A stretch of 64,000 nt of DNA from Simmondsia chinensis (taxonomy: Eukaryota > Streptophyta > Magnoliopsida > Caryophyllales > Simmondsiaceae), in contig JAGTTD010000006.1 of the NCBI GenBank assembly GCA_018398585.1, positions 3,298,501-3,362,500 on the forward strand, in the 5' to 3' direction. Below the pieces are notes generated by a model. The model saw nothing but the letters and a program-made list of their open reading frames with translations. It did no database searches and was not told where the DNA came from. Numbering within the stretch: position 1 is the stretch's first letter; each line of letters starts with the position of its first letter. The position numbers and the translations under genes were made by a program. Of the stretch, positions 1 to 9,359 are shown piece after piece.

Positions 1-305
1 TCCTTATACTTATAATTGTATCAATTTAGTCATGAATAATTCAAAATGTGTCAATTTAGTCATTTGTTCAAATTTAAGTTATGTTAATGATATAATTTTA
101 AACAGTAAAATTATACTAGATGCAAGTAACTTATTATAAATCCATCTGTTTATTCAATTTAACCCAATTCGTGGCTGAATCTTTAAAAATTTCATTAAAA
201 TTTAACATAAAATTTTATTCGAGGACCAAATTGACACATTTTGAATTGTACAAGGACTAAATTGACACAACGAACAAAGTACAAGGACCTTTGGCATAAA
301 TTTCC
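1..305. repeat. MITE family A, copy 1 (left end cut by window)
   Basis: Non-coding repeat whose right arm carries the words 'aggactaaattgacacaa', 'acaaggacc' and 'ttggcataaa', the reverse complement of the words at its left arm ('tcaatttagtc'). The same roughly 350-bp unit recurs at about 1930, 16837, 24950, 28165, 28795, 29510 and 32817. Complete copies begin near GGnTTATTTACA and end near its reverse complement, so this is a non-autonomous inverted-repeat DNA transposon. It has no coding capacity. Confidence 0.7.
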
Positions 306-331
306 TAAAATATATATTATATTTAGAATGA

Positions 332-589
332 AACAACAACAGACCTCATGTCTTAAGGGCTCCAACATAGGCGAAGTCTGGGAGGGGTGGATGTACGCAG
401 TCTTACCCCTTCATGGTGTAACCCTGCTGAGAGGCTGTTTACAAAGACCTCCTACCTTTTATAGGATTGGCAACACGAGGACTTCCCAGGAGATTACCCA
501 TCCTGGTACTACTCTCGTCCAAACACGCTTAATTTCGAAATTGCAATGGGATCCGGTGCCTTATTGCCTGATAAACGAACCCTATATAA
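332..589 (+). mobile_element. Composite SINE: Au-type head fused to antisense 5S rRNA
   Basis: A 258-bp retroposed unit flanked by a 14-bp direct repeat TATATTTAGAATGA (318-331 and 590-603). The first part, about 332-462, starts with AACAACAACAG and carries 'gggaggggtggatgtacgcag' style words and 'gagaggctgttt', typical of the plant Au SINE family. The second part, about 463-588, is the reverse complement of nearly a whole plant 5S rRNA: 'aacacgaggacttcccagga', then 'tactactctcgtcc', then 'gggatccggtgc'. Because the target duplication encloses both parts, they moved as one unit. The 5S part is antisense and so is not a 5S gene. Related copies lie near 1580, 20700 and 34160. Confidence 0.85.
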
Positions 590-603
590 TATATTTAGAA
601 TGA

Positions 604-1579
604 TTAGAGGAAAAATTGTAGGAAAATATATATAAAAGCAAACAAATCTTAAAAATAGAGGAATTTATTAAACATTTAATAGGATATAATCCCAAAAAAA
701 AAAAAAAAAAAAACCAACATCCATAACAATAAAGAAATCGAGTAAAGAAGGAAATCAATATGAAAAGAATATTTTTCCTATTGAGAAAATAAATAGATTT
801 TTGTTTTTTTTTCTTCAATAATTGAATAGTCGCCCAAAAAAGTACAATACCGTAAGGCAGGATCCGAGGGCAAACAAGAGAAATATGAAAACATCCGAGA
901 CAACACATTATTCCTCACCTGGACTCGAAAACAAAAAAACTCGTAATAGATTTTTGTTATTTAACTAAATAAAATTATACATCACTTATAACCCGAAGAT
1001 CTAACATTTCTACAATAGTAAAAAAAATAATCTCATTGAAAAATTATGTAATCATTCAAGGAAAATAAATATACAAAATCAGAAGAATTTTATTAGATAC
1101 ATTAGAACGGCATAATAAATGTTAAGTGCCCTCTTGACCAAGCAACCCTCTTAGGTAAGTTCTAATTCCTTTATTTTTAACTAGCATCTCTAAAAAAATT
1201 CTATTTACCATCCTGACAACCAAACACTTTATATTTACTTCCTGAAAAGTTGACATACGAATTGAATTAATGAAAAATACAACTTATCTTAGAAATTTAA
1301 TTTACGTAACAACCAAATGAGGCCTAAGCTTTTCGGTGTATATTTGACCCAAATATTAAAGTGGTTATAAATTTTAAAATACAAGAAATAGTTGTTCTTC
1401 TTTAAATAGAAATAAATTTATTTTTAAAAATATAAAAAATCATTCATTTATAATTTTAAAAATTTATTCAAAAAATAGTGAAAAAAGATCTATTATTAAA
1501 AAATAATTATTTTCATAATATATATATATAGAGCACTATTTTCATAATATATATTCAAACGGGCTGTAAAAAGTAAAGC
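604..1579. other. AT-rich intergenic stretch, nothing recognised
   Basis: Contains A and T runs (for example near 692-713 and 1424-1500). The open frames here are short and low in complexity, and none resembles a known protein. Confidence 0.5.
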
Positions 1580-1800
1580 AAAGCAATATACCTAGTGCCT
1601 CAAGGACTTTAGTCTAAGCAGAGTCTGGGGAACGGGTGTACATAGCCTTCTCCCTTTAGGGTATTACTCTTGAAGAGAGACTATTTTCAAGTGTCCCTGG
1701 CCTGAAGGTGAGAATTTTTCAAGATGTCATTCATCTTAATATTACTCTCATCCAAATACGTTTAACTTTAAACTTTTCTGACCGTAAAATAGTCGAAGAA
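1580..1800 (+). mobile_element. Composite Au-SINE/anti-5S, decayed copy
   Basis: Carries 'ctagtgcctcaaggacttt', 'gagtctggggaacgggtgta' and 'gaagagagactattttc', which match the Au-type head of the copy at 332. These are followed by 'ttactctcatccaaatacg' and 'tttaac', which match the antisense 5S part. It is strongly diverged, and I could not fix a target duplication. Confidence 0.6.
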
Positions 1801-1929
1801 CGAAAAGAAAAAAGAACGTGAATGCAATGTCAGCCAGAGAATATGCTCTCAATATGCGTGGACTAATTAAGAGCTACATATTTCCCTGTCGTAATTACAT
1901 CCGCAAGCTTTCTTGTGGTCAAAAAAAAA

Positions 1930-2312
1930 ATATATTTATATTAGAAATTTTGATACTTTATTAATTATGTTAATTTACTCTTATATTTTTAATTATATTA
2001 TTTTAATTCTTGTATAATTTATAATATATTTATTTATTTATTAGAAAAAAATTTATGTTAGGTTTTTTAAAAAAAATTAATAATTTGGCTATAAATTGGG
2101 TTTAATTGAATAAGGGGATGAATTTATAATAAGTTGTTTACATATAAAATAATTTTGGTGTTCAAAATGATGTCATTAACTTAACTTAAATTTAACCAAA
2201 GGACTAAATTAACACATTTTGAATTATTTAGGGACTAAATTAACACAATTAAAAGTACAATGACCAAATTGATACAATGGACAAAGTAGAGGGATCTTTA
2301 ACGTAAATAATC
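1930..2312. repeat. MITE family A, copy 2
   Basis: The right arm contains 'gggactaaattaacacaatt', 'aaaagtacaatgacc' and 'atctttaacgtaaataa', matching copy 1 and the well-kept copy at 16837. The left arm is eroded, so the left boundary is approximate. Confidence 0.6.
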
Positions 2313-2404
2313 AAAAAAAAAAAAAAAAATACACCCGTACAATATCCGATATGTAATTAAATGTAAATAATTATATTTCTATCATGTAGTTGATAAGTTA
2401 TATT

Positions 2405-2605
2405 ATTTTTTTTTTTTTCTAACAAGGAACCCAGTTATCTTGTAAATACAGCTCATGCGGTGACCCACAAATCACATGAACCAGTTAAGTCAGAGAGTCC
2501 TTACGAAGAGGTTCAAGGAGGGATTTAAACTCCAGATCTTTGGTCTAAAGCAATGCTCCATCCCCTCACCTGCTTCTACTACTAAGGCAAGGCCCTGGCG
2601 GGTTA
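2405..2605 (-). mobile_element. tRNA-derived SINE (poly-A tail read as poly-T on plus strand)
   Basis: Read on the minus strand, the unit begins 'ggcaaggccttgccttagta', has a degraded box-B-like sequence and ends in a poly-A run (poly-T at about 2405-2420 on plus). The copy at 16296-16505 aligns through 'catgcggtgaccca', 'gagaggtt' or 'gaagaggttcaagg' and 'actaaggcaaggc'. In that copy the internal sequence AGTTCGATTCC matches a pol III box B. The family is inferred from the structure and the two copies. Confidence 0.6.
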
Positions 2606-2824
2606 AATAAAAATATAGAGTCTATCTATATAATGATTTATATGCATCTAAATTAAGAGAAGAGTATTAACCTTATCATAAATTAAATTTTTTATACAGG
2701 TATAGATTTGGATGAAGGAGTGGAGCTTTAAAGGAGGAGGAGATGAACTGATAACCTAAAAATTTTAGGGATGGGGAAATGGAGATTTTTGGATGGGGAA
2801 ACTTCTAATTAACATATTAGTCTT

Positions 2825-2945
2825 TATTATGATATATTCTATTGATATTATTCTGATAATATTATGTAATTATTCTTGTACTCTTTACTATAAATATATG
2901 CCTCAGCAACTCTATTGGGTATGCTCTCTAACTCATAATCTCATA
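2825..2945 (+). repeat. 5' LTR of copia element
   Basis: 121 bp, starting TATTATGATATATTC and ending AATCTCATA, repeated at 7806-7926. It contains 'actataaatata', a plausible TATA box (about 2888-2899). The LTR is short for a copia element. Confidence 0.88.
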
Positions 2946-2959
2946 TGGTATCAGAGTGC
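2946..2959 (+). promoter_or_regulatory. Primer-binding site (initiator Met tRNA type)
   Basis: TGGTATCAGAGTGC lies directly after the 5' LTR. The first eleven bases match the standard plant copia primer-binding site, TGGTATCAGAG, complementary to the 3' end of initiator methionine tRNA. Confidence 0.88.
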
Positions 2960-3125
2960 ACCAAACCTTAAACAAATATTCTCTCTCCCTCCTTCTCAAG
3001 AAACCCTACCGAGCCCCGCCGCAGCTGCTCATGCCCGCCGCCGCAGCCACTGCTCTTCACCCCTCTTCTCCGGTTCTCCTCAGCCGCTCGCGTGTGGTGT
3101 CTCCGGCTCTTGAACCTGTGAAACT

Positions 3126-6100
3126 ATGGCTGCCACATCCTGTTCTCCCTCCCTCTCCAATACCGATGCCTTCCCTCCCCTATCTCTGGTCTCGGCCGCA
3201 GTCAACCGACCGATGTCCTATGAATCGGCTCACTTTACTCAGTCCCCGTGGCAACCGGCGACAACCGACTGGCCCACGTTAGCCTCCCCTCCTGCAGGGT
3301 TCAATCATGGGTTCTCGCTTCCTGCTCCTCCCTTCTCGCATGTTGATTCGGTCATGTCCCCTACAACTCATGGTATGTCCTCATCCGGGTATAACCATGG
3401 TCCTCCTTACTCCTTGTTCAATTTTCTCAGTTACTCTGCACCTCCCATGGCTGGGGCGCCATCCCTCGTAGCTCTCCCTCCCCATGTGAGCCCCCTTGCC
3501 CCCTCATCTATTATAAATCTAGTTACTATTAAACTAGAAACTCCCACAGATTGTACCACATGGCGTGAACAAATCTCTATGGTTCTTCGTGCCCATCAAC
3601 TCATGGGTTTCGTCGATGGCTCAAATCGCTGTCCCCCCAATCAAATCTCTACACCCACGAGTCAAATATCTCCCTAACCCTGATGTCATAACCTGGTCTT
3701 GTATTAACCAAAGCATTAGGGCGTGTTTATCTGCTTCCCTAGCCCACCCGGTCCTTAATGATGTTATTCATCATCCCACCTCTCGCAAGATGTGGGATGC
3801 CCTAGCCAAGCGCTTTCGTGACCATTCCCTTGCTAAGGAATTTGATTTATGGTCCCAACTCGTCACTCTCCGTAAAGACAATAAAACCATGACCGCATAC
3901 CTCACTGAACTCAAAACCATAGCCAATGACCTGGCAGCTATAGATTCACCGGTTTCAAACCATGAGCTCCTCCCCTATGCCCTGTTCGGTCTTTCCCCAG
4001 AGTACGCCGCGTTTAACACTTTCACTCGCCAGTCCTCTTGTAACCTCCCTTTTGAGCAACTTAAGACCGCATTGCTAGACGAGGAAGCTGCTCTCTCTCG
4101 CATTCACACTCGCTCTTCCAGTGATCATGGTCATGACCTTGCTGCGAGTGGTGCGCAGTCGGATCCTTCGGGCTTTAGTCGGGGTCATGGAGGGCGTGGA
4201 CATAAGGGTCGTGGACACAACAATAACAATCACAATGGGAATGGTGGGGGTCGTGGTGCACATGGTCAAGGTCACCAACAGTCTCCTGGTACAGGTATGA
4301 CCCCTACTGGTGCTCCTCCTCCGTATTCACAGAACTGGGGTCGCTCTGCAGGTATGAACCCTCGTCTGCCTTATGATGGTATACTCGGTGCTAGTCCGCT
4401 AGTTTGTCAGATTTGTAATCAAGCTGGTCATGCTGCCTCTCTTTGCCCTCACCGCTATGTCAACTCTGATCTCTCCCAATCCCTATCGGCCATGTCTGTC
4501 ACTGATCATGCTGATCCTACATGGTACCCTAACTTCGGGGCGTTCAACCATATGACATCCAACTCGGGTATTTTAACTAAACACACTGTTTATCGTGGTT
4601 CAAAATCAATTCAAGTTCGCAATGGGTCTTTATTACTAGTTACTCATGTTGGTTTTTTGAAAATCAGTAATAAAACTCGTGACTTGTTGCTTCCTAATGT
4701 TATGTTGATTCCTGGTCTCACATACAACCTATTGTCTATCAAACAGTTGTGTCGTACTAATCACTATACTGTTGAGTTTGACTCTTCTTCTTTTTGCGTC
4801 AAGGACAAGGCTACGGGGATACCGCTCCTCAGGATACGCAGTGAAGGCCCCCTGTACGGGTTTTTCCCACATCCTACGGGACTCGTTGCACGGTCTGTCA
4901 CGGCAGAACTAGGGCATAGGCGCTTAGGTCACTTAGGGAACTCTGTTTTGAATACTTTACGTACTCGCTCTTTGATTACTTCTATTTCTCGTACTAGCTC
5001 ATTAGCACATTGTCCTGCATGTTGTTTAGAAAAGTCACATCGTCTACCGTTTTCACGTGTTTTACATGATACTGATTTACCTTTGCAATTAATTCATTCA
5101 GATGTTTGGCAATCACCTGTTGTCGCTGATTCTTCTTTTTGCTATTATGTGATATTTGTTGATGATTTCTCTCGTTTCGCCTGGCTCTACCCGATGCAAA
5201 GGAAGGACGAAGTGTACTCCATCTTTTCTGATTTTAAGGCCCCTGTTGAAAATCAATTTAATCTTAAAATTAAATGTTTTCAAAGATATGGAGGTCGCGA
5301 GTTTGACAACAGGCCCATGGACACTCTTTGTCATACCCATGGCATTCACTTCCGCCTCTCCTGTCCTGATACCCCACAGCAAAATGGGGTGGCGGAACGA
5401 AAGCATCAACATCTAAGTGAAATGGTATATACCCTACTTTTTCAGGCGTGTCTTCCCCCTAAATTTTGGGCTAATTCTGCCTGTACTGCTTGTTACATTA
5501 TAAATCGCTTGCCAACTCCAAACTTACAAAATCTTTCACCCTTTGAAAAATTGTTTAAAAAGGCGCCAGATTACAATTTTTTTCGTGTCTTTGAGTGTGC
5601 TTGTTATCCCAACATCACATCCCGTACTCCTCATAAATTAGCCCCACGTTCTATCCTATGCGTGTTCATTGGGTGTGCAGGACGTTACAAGGGGTACCAT
5701 TGCTTGGACCCTACCACTAGTCGTGTCTATACTAGTCGTCATATGCATTTTGTTGAGCATTTGTTTCCTTATCTTGATATTGTCTCTAGTACGCATGCGC
5801 CGCCAAGTCAAGCCATAGTCGATGTCCCTCTGCCGAGTCCAATTCTTGCACATGCTCACCGCATGGCCACGTCCCTGGGTGTGCCAGCCCCGGATTTACA
5901 TCCTTCGCTACCGGTGGCCTCAGGTAGGTTGGGTTCGGCTGCCCTCCAGGCACCGTCCCTTCCCTCCCCTGTTGCTTTCCCCACCTCCCCTTCCTCGACC
6001 GACCCACCTAAACCTATCACCGTGGACACCACGGTTGGGACGGCCATTGGTCCTGATTCAGGGGGCGCCCATCCGGATCCTACCACCGGACCTCCTGTGA

Positions 6101-7798
6101 TCTCCTCGGCTGATCACCCTGGGTCTCCCCCCCCCCCCCCCCCCCCCCCCCCCCAAGCCCACTGTAGCCCCATCAAATGTCCATCCCATGCGTACCCACC
6201 TTAAGGACGGGATACGTAAGTCCAAGCACCTTCTGTCTCTTGGCTCAGTTGTTGTAGTCCAGGAACCTACATGCTTTTCGTAGGCTATTAAAAACTCTCA
6301 GTAGCAGTAAGCTATGGCTGAGGAGCTCATTGCTCTTTTACAAAACCAGACATGAGACCTTGTTTCTGCCTCCTCCTCTCAAAATGTGTTCGGTAGTACT
6401 TGAAAGTACAAAGTCAAGTATAAACCCGATGGTTCTGTTGATCGGTTTAAGGCTCGTCTTGTTGCTCATGGTTTTCACCAGTGCAAGGGCCTATACTATT
6501 TTGAAACGTTTAGCCCCATTATTAAACTTACCACCATCAGGTTCATACTTGCCCTTGTTGTCACTAACAAGTGGCCCATTCGCCAACTGGATGTTAAAAA
6601 TGCGTTTTTACATGGTTTTCTCAACGAAGAAGTATACATGCGCCAACCTCCTAGGTTCATATACCCGAAATTCCCCACGCATATATGCCGCCTGGGCAAG
6701 GCCTTGAACGGCCTCAAACAGGCACCTCGGGCTTGGTTTCATAGGTTCAGCATGTTCCTTTATAGTCTGGGTTTCTATTGTAGTAAGGTTGATCCCTCTC
6801 TATTGATACATCGGTCGCCTAATAGCATTGTGTGCCTTCTACTGTATGTGGATGACATTGTCCTCACTGGTTCCGACTCTTCTTTACTTACCTGCCTAAC
6901 TGCTTCTCTCTCCACCCAGTTTGCCATGAAAGATCTAGGCTCGCTTCATTACTTTCTTGGGATAGAAACCAAACTAACCAGACATAGTCTTTTCCTCTCA
7001 CAACCCAAGTACACTCTTAATTTACTGGGCAAGCATGACATGCTTGAGGCAAAACCTATTCAAACTCCCGTACCAGCTCGGGCGCAACCATCTGTAGCTA
7101 ATGGGTCCCTTCTACCTGACTCGACCGAGTTCCGAAGTGCGGTGGGTGCTCTCCAATACCTCACCATGACCCGTCCAGATATTGCATACGCGGTCAATCG
7201 TGTTTCTCAGTTCATGCATGCTCCCACTACTTCCCGTTGACAAATGGTTAAATGCATCCTCTGATACCTGAAACTAACTCCTGATCATGGTCTCACCATA
7301 GCTCCGGGTTCCTACACATCCGTTACTGCATATGCTGATGCTGACTGGGGTGGCTGTCCCGACACTCGTCACTCCACTACGGGCTTTGCTCTGTTCCTCG
7401 GTCCCAACCTCATTTCGTAGCGTGCTAAGAAGCAGCCTAAGGTTGCGAATTCCTCTACTGAGTTTGAATATCGAGCTGTTACAAAGGTTGTTGCTGAATG
7501 TGATCGGATCATATATCTCATGCGTGACTTAGGTCTGCACCATTCCAGGCCGATAGTTGTGTACTGGGATAACGTTTCTGCTATTTACCTAGCTGCAAAT
7601 CCTATTTCTAATGATCGCAGCAAGCACGTCGATATTGATTTTCAGTATGTCCGTGAGAAGGTTGTTAAGGGTGATATCCAAGTTCGATACACTCCTACCA
7701 CCAAACAGGTTGCTGACATATTCACCAAAGGGTTGGCTACTGATCGCTTCTGCTACTATAAAGCCAATCTGCATGTTGACCCCCCTCGCACAGATTGA
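3126..7798 (+). pseudogene. copia gag-pol polyprotein, broken
   Basis: The N-terminal gag part reads from 3126 and shifts frame near 3650 into the long frame ending at 6204. Visible domains: the copia Gag core (about 3700-4090, with ITWSCINQSI and MWDALAKRF), a glycine/histidine-rich linker, a CCHC knuckle CQICNQAGHAASLCPH (about 4405), the protease region, a GAG-pre-integrase HRRLGHLG segment, and integrase (HSDVW near 5092, QQNGVAE near 5377). After a 28-base C run and a stop at 6204, reverse transcriptase continues in pieces (QLDVKNAFLHGF, then YVDD at 6844). RNase H follows (7330-7798) with in-frame stops near 7238 and 7418. The protease DSG is replaced by NFG, and the second integrase aspartate position reads RYGGREF, so catalytic residues are lost as well. 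Confidence 0.9.
6127..6154 (+). repeat. 28-base C homopolymer
   Basis: An uninterrupted C run inside the integrase-reverse transcriptase linker of the copia element. The linker is proline-rich, so the run encodes proline. It may have expanded by slippage, and its length is uncertain in assembled data. Confidence 0.9.
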
Positions 7799-7805
7799 GG
7801 GGCCA

Positions 7806-7926
7806 TATTAGGATATATTCTATTGATATTATTCTGATAATATTCTATAATTATTCCTACACTCTTTACTATAAATATATGCCTCAGCAACCCTATTGGG
7901 TATGCTCTCTAACTCATAATCTCACA
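7806..7926 (+). repeat. 3' LTR of copia element
   Basis: 121 bp, starting TATTAGGATATATTC and ending AATCTCACA. It follows the purine stretch 'ttgaggggcca' and is followed by the target-site copy GTCTT at 7927. Confidence 0.88.
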
Positions 7927-7989
7927 GTCTTGTTTGATTGCCACATGAATTGAATTCTTAAGGAAAATAATATTTTTCAGGAATTCAAT

Positions 7990-8515
7990 CCCTCTATCAA
8001 TAGGGATGGCGATGGAACTTAGCGCGACAGGGTAGGCAAGAGGAGTGCCTCCTCCATACCGGTACCTGCAACCTAAATTCTTATTCATACTAGTCCCATT
8101 ATCGACCCTAGGTATGAAATGGATACCCTACCCACCGTGGTGGGTACAAACTCATATTTATACCCGCTCTATTACTCTCAGGTATCAAATTGCTATCTAA
8201 TACCCGGCCTAATGTGGATATAAAATAATTATCTACATCCGCTCATATTAATTATTTATTACTATTTTTAAAATTTTAATATATTTTTTTATAAAATTGA
8301 TAACTAGTTTAGGCAATTGAATTTAAGCACGTATTTTTTAATTTAAAAATTAATTAAACACAAAATAGAGTGGTTATTGTAGGGATAAAGCGAGGCAAGG
8401 CGGGTACACCTAATATGTACCTGCTACCTGCCTCACTTGTATCCATACCCGTCTCAAACAGTGTAGGTACCCACAGATAACGAATTTTACCCGCAGATAA
8501 CAAAACATTAATATG
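7990..8515. repeat. Degenerate 'GGGTA/TACCC'-rich dispersed repeat, probably hAT-type MITE
   Basis: Starts 'tagggatggcgatggaac' and is full of 'tacccg', 'gggtac' and 'ggtaggc' words, ending near 'tacccgcagataac'. A related repeat is at about 25490-25970. The first bases resemble the TAGGGGTGGC end of the element at 26439. The right end and the target duplication are not clear. Confidence 0.4.
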
Positions 8516-8600
8516 TAAAGAATAATAAGATTAGAGCAACAAAATACCTTCTTTATTCCTTGAGCACTACATCGCTCGAGGCTAACATGCTTAGGTAGTT

Positions 8601-8767
8601 AGACTGCTCCCGTTGCTGCCCTATTTTTTTTTGGGTCGCTCAAAAAAGGGGTAGCCAAATAGTGCTCCAATGGGGGCCCTTCTGACATTTTAAATATTTT
8701 TTTTTTGTGTGTGTGTGTGGTAAGTGCCGCATTTTGGCCAAAAATAGAGCGTAGATGGGAGTAGCCT
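8601..8767. repeat. Small MITE with about 30-bp terminal inverted repeats
   Basis: The left end AGACTGCTCCCGTTGCTG and following 'ccctatttttt' are matched in reverse complement by the right end, 'aaaaatagagcgtagatggg' then 'agtagcct'. The 167-bp unit has no coding potential. A GT microsatellite (about 8706-8719) lies inside. Confidence 0.6.
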
Positions 8768-9149
8768 TATAAGTTGATGACACACTCACTATCACCTTTA
8801 AAATAAATTTGAAAATTACTAAAATTATCTTATTTCTCATCTTAACAACTAAATATATTTTACTTAATTTTTACAAAGTTAACACAAAAATTAAAAAAAA
8901 ATAAAAAATATGACTTTTCGCATAAAATTAATTTACGGGACAAGTGAAAGAGGACTAACAATCCAGTCAAAGAGAAGTAATAATGAATACGTGTCTAGAA
9001 CTTTGGGAGCAAAAAACGATGAAAAGGAAAAAATAAAAAAATAAAAAAGAAAAAGGACGAATTTGTCAATTCAGTGAGGTGAGTGCTGACGTTTCAGCTT
9101 GCCCGACAAGAAATACTGTATATTTGCATATCTTCTTTTCTATTATAAC

Positions 9150-9290
9150 GAAGTTCTTTTTTTTTTTTTTTTTAAACAGTATAAATGCCTTAAAAGTAGG
9201 AAAAGGGGGGATGCCAGGATCTCGAATATTGGATCCCGTGGGTGGCAAACGCCTACCCAACCATTTGGGCAAGGAGGGCTTTGGCGAAGT
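9150..9290 (-). mobile_element. Possible tRNA-derived SINE, minus strand
   Basis: A poly-T run at about 9157-9173 would be the poly-A tail of a minus-strand SINE. The reverse complement contains 'ggttgggtaggcg' and 'attcgagatcc', which loosely resemble pol III A and B boxes. There is a single copy here, so the call is tentative. Confidence 0.4.
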
Positions 9291-9359
9291 TCTTTCCTTT
9301 AAAAGCCCCCAATTTTTTATTCTAACACTTTCTTTAATCCTAGTTAATAAATGAAAAAA

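Larger units (their letters stand above)
2825..7926 (+). mobile_element. Complete Ty1/copia LTR retrotransposon, inactivated
   Basis: A 5102-bp element flanked by the 5-bp target duplication GTCTT (2820-2824 and 7927-7931). It has 121-bp LTRs (2825-2945 and 7806-7926), a primer-binding site at 2946 complementary to initiator methionine tRNA, a purine stretch before the 3' LTR, and domains in the order Gag, CCHC, protease, integrase, reverse transcriptase, RNase H, which is the Ty1/copia order. Both LTRs begin TATTA rather than the usual TG. I count eight differences between the LTRs by eye, so the insertion is not recent. Confidence 0.92.

Noticed and set aside
463..588. 5S rRNA gene
   Set aside because: It is antisense within a retroposed unit and diverged from 5S at many positions. 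It is a SINE tail and not a gene.
582..908. Minus-strand open frame of 108 codons rich in Phe, Ile and Leu
   Set aside because: It is made by poly-T and AT-rich sequence, overlaps the end of a SINE, and shows no domain or plausible codon pattern.
5113..5412. Minus-strand 99-codon frame, and other frames overlapping the copia element
   Set aside because: They are shadows of the gag-pol coding strand, with no similarity of their own.
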